From assembly GCA_965277075.1 (NCBI GenBank), contig OZ255707.1:806001-870000 (forward strand): DNA of 64,000 nucleotides, written 5' to 3'. The stretch's first letter is position 1; each line of letters begins with the position of its first letter. A program made the position numbers and the translations under genes. This document shows positions 61,164-64,000 of the stretch, one piece after another. The stretch is from Lustribacter sp965277075 (GTDB taxonomy: Bacteria > Vulcanimicrobiota > Vulcanimicrobiia > Vulcanimicrobiales > Vulcanimicrobiaceae). The notes below the pieces were generated by a model. It saw only the letters and a list, made by a program, of their open reading frames with translations, was not told the DNA's origin and ran no database searches.

Positions 61164-62048
61164 ATGGACCGCGTCGTTACCGCGAGTGCCGCGAACGGCA
61201 CCGTCTCCTTTGTCGCCGGAACGACGACCGAACTCGTACGGGAAGCGCAGCGCCGCCACGACCTCGCACCGACCGCGTCGGCTGCCGTCGGACGGCTCAT
61301 TACCGCCGCGGCGTTGCTCGGGGCGAGCTTAAAAGGCCGGGAACGCTTGACGTTGCAGATTTCCGGCGATGGACCGATCGGTGCGGTCGTCGCGGACGCG
61401 TGGAGCGGTGGACCCGATGTGATCGCAACGCGCGGCTATGCGCGCAACGCCGGCGCCGACGTCCCGCTCAACGCGCTCGGCAAATTCGACGTCGCTCGCG
61501 TTATCGGTAACGGGCAACTGCAAGTTACCAAAAACTACGAAGTCGGCCGTCCGTACGTCGGAATCGTGCCGCTCGAAAGTGGTGAGATCGGCGACGACAT
61601 CGCGAGCTACCTCGCCAACTCGCAGCAAATTCCGAGCGTCGTCGCGCTCGGCGTCTTAGCCGATCCGTCGGGCATCAAAGCCGCCGGCGGCGTCATCGCG
61701 CAATTGCTGCCAGGTGCGGAAGACGACACGATCGCGCGGCTCGAAGCGAACGCCGCGAAGATGGCGCCGGTGACGACGCAAATCGTCGATGGCGCAAGCG
61801 CCCGCGCCTTGATCGAACGGCTGGCGGCCGGCATGCCGCTGCGACCGCACGAACATGTCTACACGGCGGCGTTCGATTGCCGCTGCACGCGTGAACGCGT
61901 CGAACGCGCGCTGATCGGTCTCGGACGTGACGAGTTACTCAAGATGGCCAGCGAGCAGCCTGAAACCGAAGCGACATGCGATTTCTGCAAGCGTCGCTAC
62001 GTGCTCACCTCGGCCGAGGTCGAGGAACTCGTCGCGAAGCTCGACTGA
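61164..62048 (+). CDS. hslO: Hsp33 redox-regulated chaperonin
   Basis: 294 residues from ATG 61164. Hsp33 blocks: RVVTASAANGTVSFVAGTTT, GDGPIGAVVADAWSGG, GARGYARN-type TRGYARNAG and LGVLADPSGIKAAGG. The zinc switch at the C-terminus is CRC then, 30-odd residues later, CDFC; four Cys allow oxidation-triggered activation. Cytoplasmic holdase under oxidative stress. Confidence 0.97.
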   Translation: MDRVVTASAANGTVSFVAGTTTELVREAQRRHDLAPTASAAVGRLITAAALLGASLKGRERLTLQISGDGPIGAVVADAWSGGPDVIATRGYARNAGADVPLNALGKFDVARVIGNGQLQVTKNYEVGRPYVGIVPLESGEIGDDIASYLANSQQIPSVVALGVLADPSGIKAAGGVIAQLLPGAEDDTIARLEANAAKMAPVTTQIVDGASARALIERLAAGMPLRPHEHVYTAAFDCRCTRERVERALIGLGRDELLKMASEQPETEATCDFCKRRYVLTSAEVEELVAKLD

Positions 62049-62049
62049 G

Positions 62050-62253
62050 CTACCCGTGGTCGCCGGCGCCGCCGATCCGTGGATGGAACTCTTCGATAAT
62101 TTTCCCGTGACCGAGATTGCGATACCACCAACCACATTCGCAGCGGATCGGCCGGTCCATATCGGCGGGATACGGATACGTTCGCTTGCACCGCGGACAG
62201 GTGAAGATCGGTCCGGCGATCGGATTCTGCGACGTATAGGTGACGGCGGCCAT
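62050..62253 (-). CDS. Small zinc-ribbon protein
   Basis: 67 residues from ATG 62253. FTCPRCKRTYPYPADMDRPI then RCECGWWYRN gives CxxC and CxC ligands. HG and H residues near the end could take part. It lies 8 nt after tyrS on the same strand, so it is probably cotranscribed. Role unknown. Confidence 0.7.
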   Translation of the reverse strand: MAAVTYTSQNPIAGPIFTCPRCKRTYPYPADMDRPIRCECGWWYRNLGHGKIIEEFHPRIGGAGDHG

Positions 62254-62261
62254 CAGGATAT

Positions 62262-63473
62262 TCAGCCTTTCTCGGGTAGGATACGGACGAATTTTCGCGA
62301 GCCGACGTGCAGGATGCCGTGCGACTCGGCGCTCCAAATCGCTTTCGGGTCGCTGATGACCATTCCATCAACTTTTACGGCGCCCTCGACGATCAATCGC
62401 TGGGCGGCGCGTTTGCTGTCCGCAAAACCGGCTGCGACGACGATGTCGACGAGGGTTCGCACCCCATCGAACCGGCGTTCCGGGATGTCGGCCGGCACCT
62501 CGCCGCGCTGGATCGTGCGTTCGAAATACTCGCGCGCCGCGCGAGCCGCGTCCGCTCCATGATAGAGCGCGACGACGGCTTGCGCGATGCGCTTTTTCTC
62601 ATCCATCGCCGCGAGGATTCCATCCGCGACGCCGCGCGCGACGCGCTCGGCATCCTGCGCCGGCCACGCGGCCGCCAAACGCGCATACCGCCCGAGCGCT
62701 TCATCGGGGATGCGCATGACCTTGCCGAACTGGTCGTTCGGCGAGTCGGTGAGCGCGATGTGATTGCCCGTCGACTTCGACATTTTTTTCTTACCGTCGA
62801 CGCCTTCGAGCAGTGGCACGGTCATACAAATTTGCGGGACTTGTCCGGCATGCGTTTGATACGGCCGGCCCATCAATAAATTGAAGAGCTGGTCCGACCC
62901 ACCCAACTCGACGTCGCAGCGTAACGCGATCGAGTCGTATGCCTGTGCGACCGGATAGAGAAACTCGTGCAGCGAGATCGGCGTCTCGTCGGCGTAGCGC
63001 TGCGAGAAGTCATTACGATCGAGCATTTGCGCGACGGTCGTCTGTGCGAGCAGCTTGATCAGGGCGGCGAACGAGAGCTGCCCGAGCCACTCGGAGTTGT
63101 AGCGCAGCGTGATGCGCTGCATGTCGAGCACGGTGCCGGCTTGCGCCGCATAGGTCTGCATGTTCGCTTCGATCGCTTCGTCGCTGAGCGGCGGCCGCAT
63201 CGTATTGCGGCCGGTCGGGTCGCCGATGCGCGCGGTGAAATCGCCGATCAACAGCGTCACGTCGTGACCCGCCTCGACGAATTGCTGCAGCTTTCGGAGG
63301 ACGACGGCATGTCCGATATGCAGATCGGGCGTCGTCGGATCGAGGCCGAGTTTGATCTTCAAGCGCCGCCCTGCGCCGATGCGTGCCGCGAGTTCGTCGA
63401 TCGTCTCGACGTGATCGCATCCGTCGGCCAGCGTGTCGGCAGCGTCACGCGCCGTCGAGATGGGTGCTTCCAT
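62262..63473 (-). CDS. tyrS: Tyrosyl-tRNA synthetase
   Basis: Class I synthetase of 403 residues (TyrZ-type). LHIGHAVVLR (HIGH at 52-55), KMSKS (230-234), and a C-terminal S4 RNA-binding domain (RAAQRLIVEGAVKVDGMVIS). Complete. It is followed 5 nt upstream by the mutS2 stop on the same strand. Confidence 0.98.
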   Translation of the reverse strand: MEAPISTARDAADTLADGCDHVETIDELAARIGAGRRLKIKLGLDPTTPDLHIGHAVVLRKLQQFVEAGHDVTLLIGDFTARIGDPTGRNTMRPPLSDEAIEANMQTYAAQAGTVLDMQRITLRYNSEWLGQLSFAALIKLLAQTTVAQMLDRNDFSQRYADETPISLHEFLYPVAQAYDSIALRCDVELGGSDQLFNLLMGRPYQTHAGQVPQICMTVPLLEGVDGKKKMSKSTGNHIALTDSPNDQFGKVMRIPDEALGRYARLAAAWPAQDAERVARGVADGILAAMDEKKRIAQAVVALYHGADAARAAREYFERTIQRGEVPADIPERRFDGVRTLVDIVVAAGFADSKRAAQRLIVEGAVKVDGMVISDPKAIWSAESHGILHVGSRKFVRILPEKG

Positions 63474-63478
63474 ACGGA

Positions 63479-64000
63479 TTAGCCGAGTTCGAAGACCGTC
63501 ACGCCGCTGCCCCCTTCGTCAGCATTGCCGAATCGGACGTCGCGGACGCGCGGATCTTCACGCAGGTACTGCTGCAACCCGCGCCCGAGCAGCCCCGTGC
63601 CCTTACCGTGGATGAGCCGTAGGCGCGTCGTGCCGGCCAACGTCGACTCATCGATCCAACGGTCGACGAGCGGTTCCGCTTCGACGAAGCGTTTACCGCG
63701 GACGTCGAGTTCCGTGCGCGCGCTCGTCGCCGCCGCTAGTCGCGTGGCACCCGATGCATGCTCGTTGCGCTCCGATCTTGCGAGTGGAAGCGCACCGCCG
63801 CGCCGGCGCAGATCGCTGCGCGGCACGCTCATGCGTAGCGAACCCAGCTGCACCATCACGTCGTTCTCGAAAACGTCGACGACGGTGCCTTCGCTCTCGA
63901 GCGAGAGGATGCGAACACGATCGCCCGGCGCCAGCGGTGCCGGTTGCACGGGTTCCGGCACGGAGCGATTGACGTTGATACCGAGGCTCGCGCGCACGTC
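63479..64000 (-). CDS. mutS2: Endonuclease MutS2, C-terminal part (runs off the window)
   Basis: About 174 residues of the C-terminus. A KOW-like segment (LAPGDRVRILSLESEGTVVD) precedes the Smr domain (ELDVRGKRFVEAEPLVDRW and LIHGKGTGLLGRGLQQYL, with the catalytic-type HGKG). The ATPase part lies beyond 64000. MutS2 rescues stalled ribosomes or limits recombination. Confidence 0.9.
   Translation of the reverse strand, partial: DVRASLGINVNRSVPEPVQPAPLAPGDRVRILSLESEGTVVDVFENDVMVQLGSLRMSVPRSDLRRRGGALPLARSERNEHASGATRLAAATSARTELDVRGKRFVEAEPLVDRWIDESTLAGTTRLRLIHGKGTGLLGRGLQQYLREDPRVRDVRFGNADEGGSGVTVFELG

Overview
This is a GC-rich chromosomal window from a diderm bacterium. It carries a TonB-dependent receptor, an outer-membrane beta-barrel and lipoproteins. 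It also holds a nearly complete hopanoid gene set, carotenoid glycoside genes, and Eremiobacterota-like features (WPS-2 / Vulcanimicrobiota): stalk-domain protein, P450 and many small zinc-ribbon proteins. The phylum is an inference from gene content, not proven. Starts are often GTG or TTG (rpoC, HU and two TetR genes start with TTG), and 1-4 nt start/stop overlaps are common.

Layout. At the left edge is the 5' part of rpsL (minus strand). From 0.3 to 10.6 kb are a drug-efflux MFS, a Tag-like DNA glycosylase, a helical protein, and a minus-strand run TonB-dependent receptor - response regulator - histidine kinase, followed by recQ. From 10.6 to 14.5 kb a cytochrome P450 diverges from a coupled glycosyltransferase - cruF - acyltransferase operon, probably for acylated carotenoid glycosides. 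From 14.5 to 26 kb are accessory genes: zinc ribbon, DoxX, SDR, PEBP, a TPR/ATP-grasp protein with a small upstream ORF, a TetR with an unusual N-terminal module, a stalk-domain beta-barrel, SGNH hydrolase, acyltransferase 3, and a RuBisCO-like protein divergent from a TauE/SafE exporter. rpoC follows at 26.2-30.0 kb (minus).

From 30.4 to 43.0 kb lies the hopanoid region: squalene synthase, hpnA, hpnH, a short-chain polyprenyl synthase, then a five-gene branched-chain amino-acid (liv) ABC transporter block with a degraded nucleotidyltransferase remnant at its edge, then squalene-hopene cyclase, hpnB and hpnG. AlkB, a coiled-coil protein and a second MFS precede rpoB (46.0-49.9 kb, minus). From 50 to 64 kb are a fatty-acid desaturase, kup, a second TetR with the same N-terminal module, GNAT and NUDIX genes, RNase HI, tRNA-Pro(GGG), a phosphoesterase lipoprotein, three exported unknown proteins, HU, hslO (Hsp33), tyrS and the 3' part of mutS2.

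How it fits together. rpoB, rpoC and rpsL lie in the usual relative order and on one strand, but 16 kb separates rpoB from rpoC and 26 kb separates rpoC from rpsL. These gaps are filled by lipid, carotenoid and accessory genes. The membrane-lipid theme is strong: squalene formation and cyclisation, hopanoid side-chain extension (HpnH, HpnG, HpnB), carotenoid tailoring and fatty-acid desaturation all fall around the split RNA polymerase genes.
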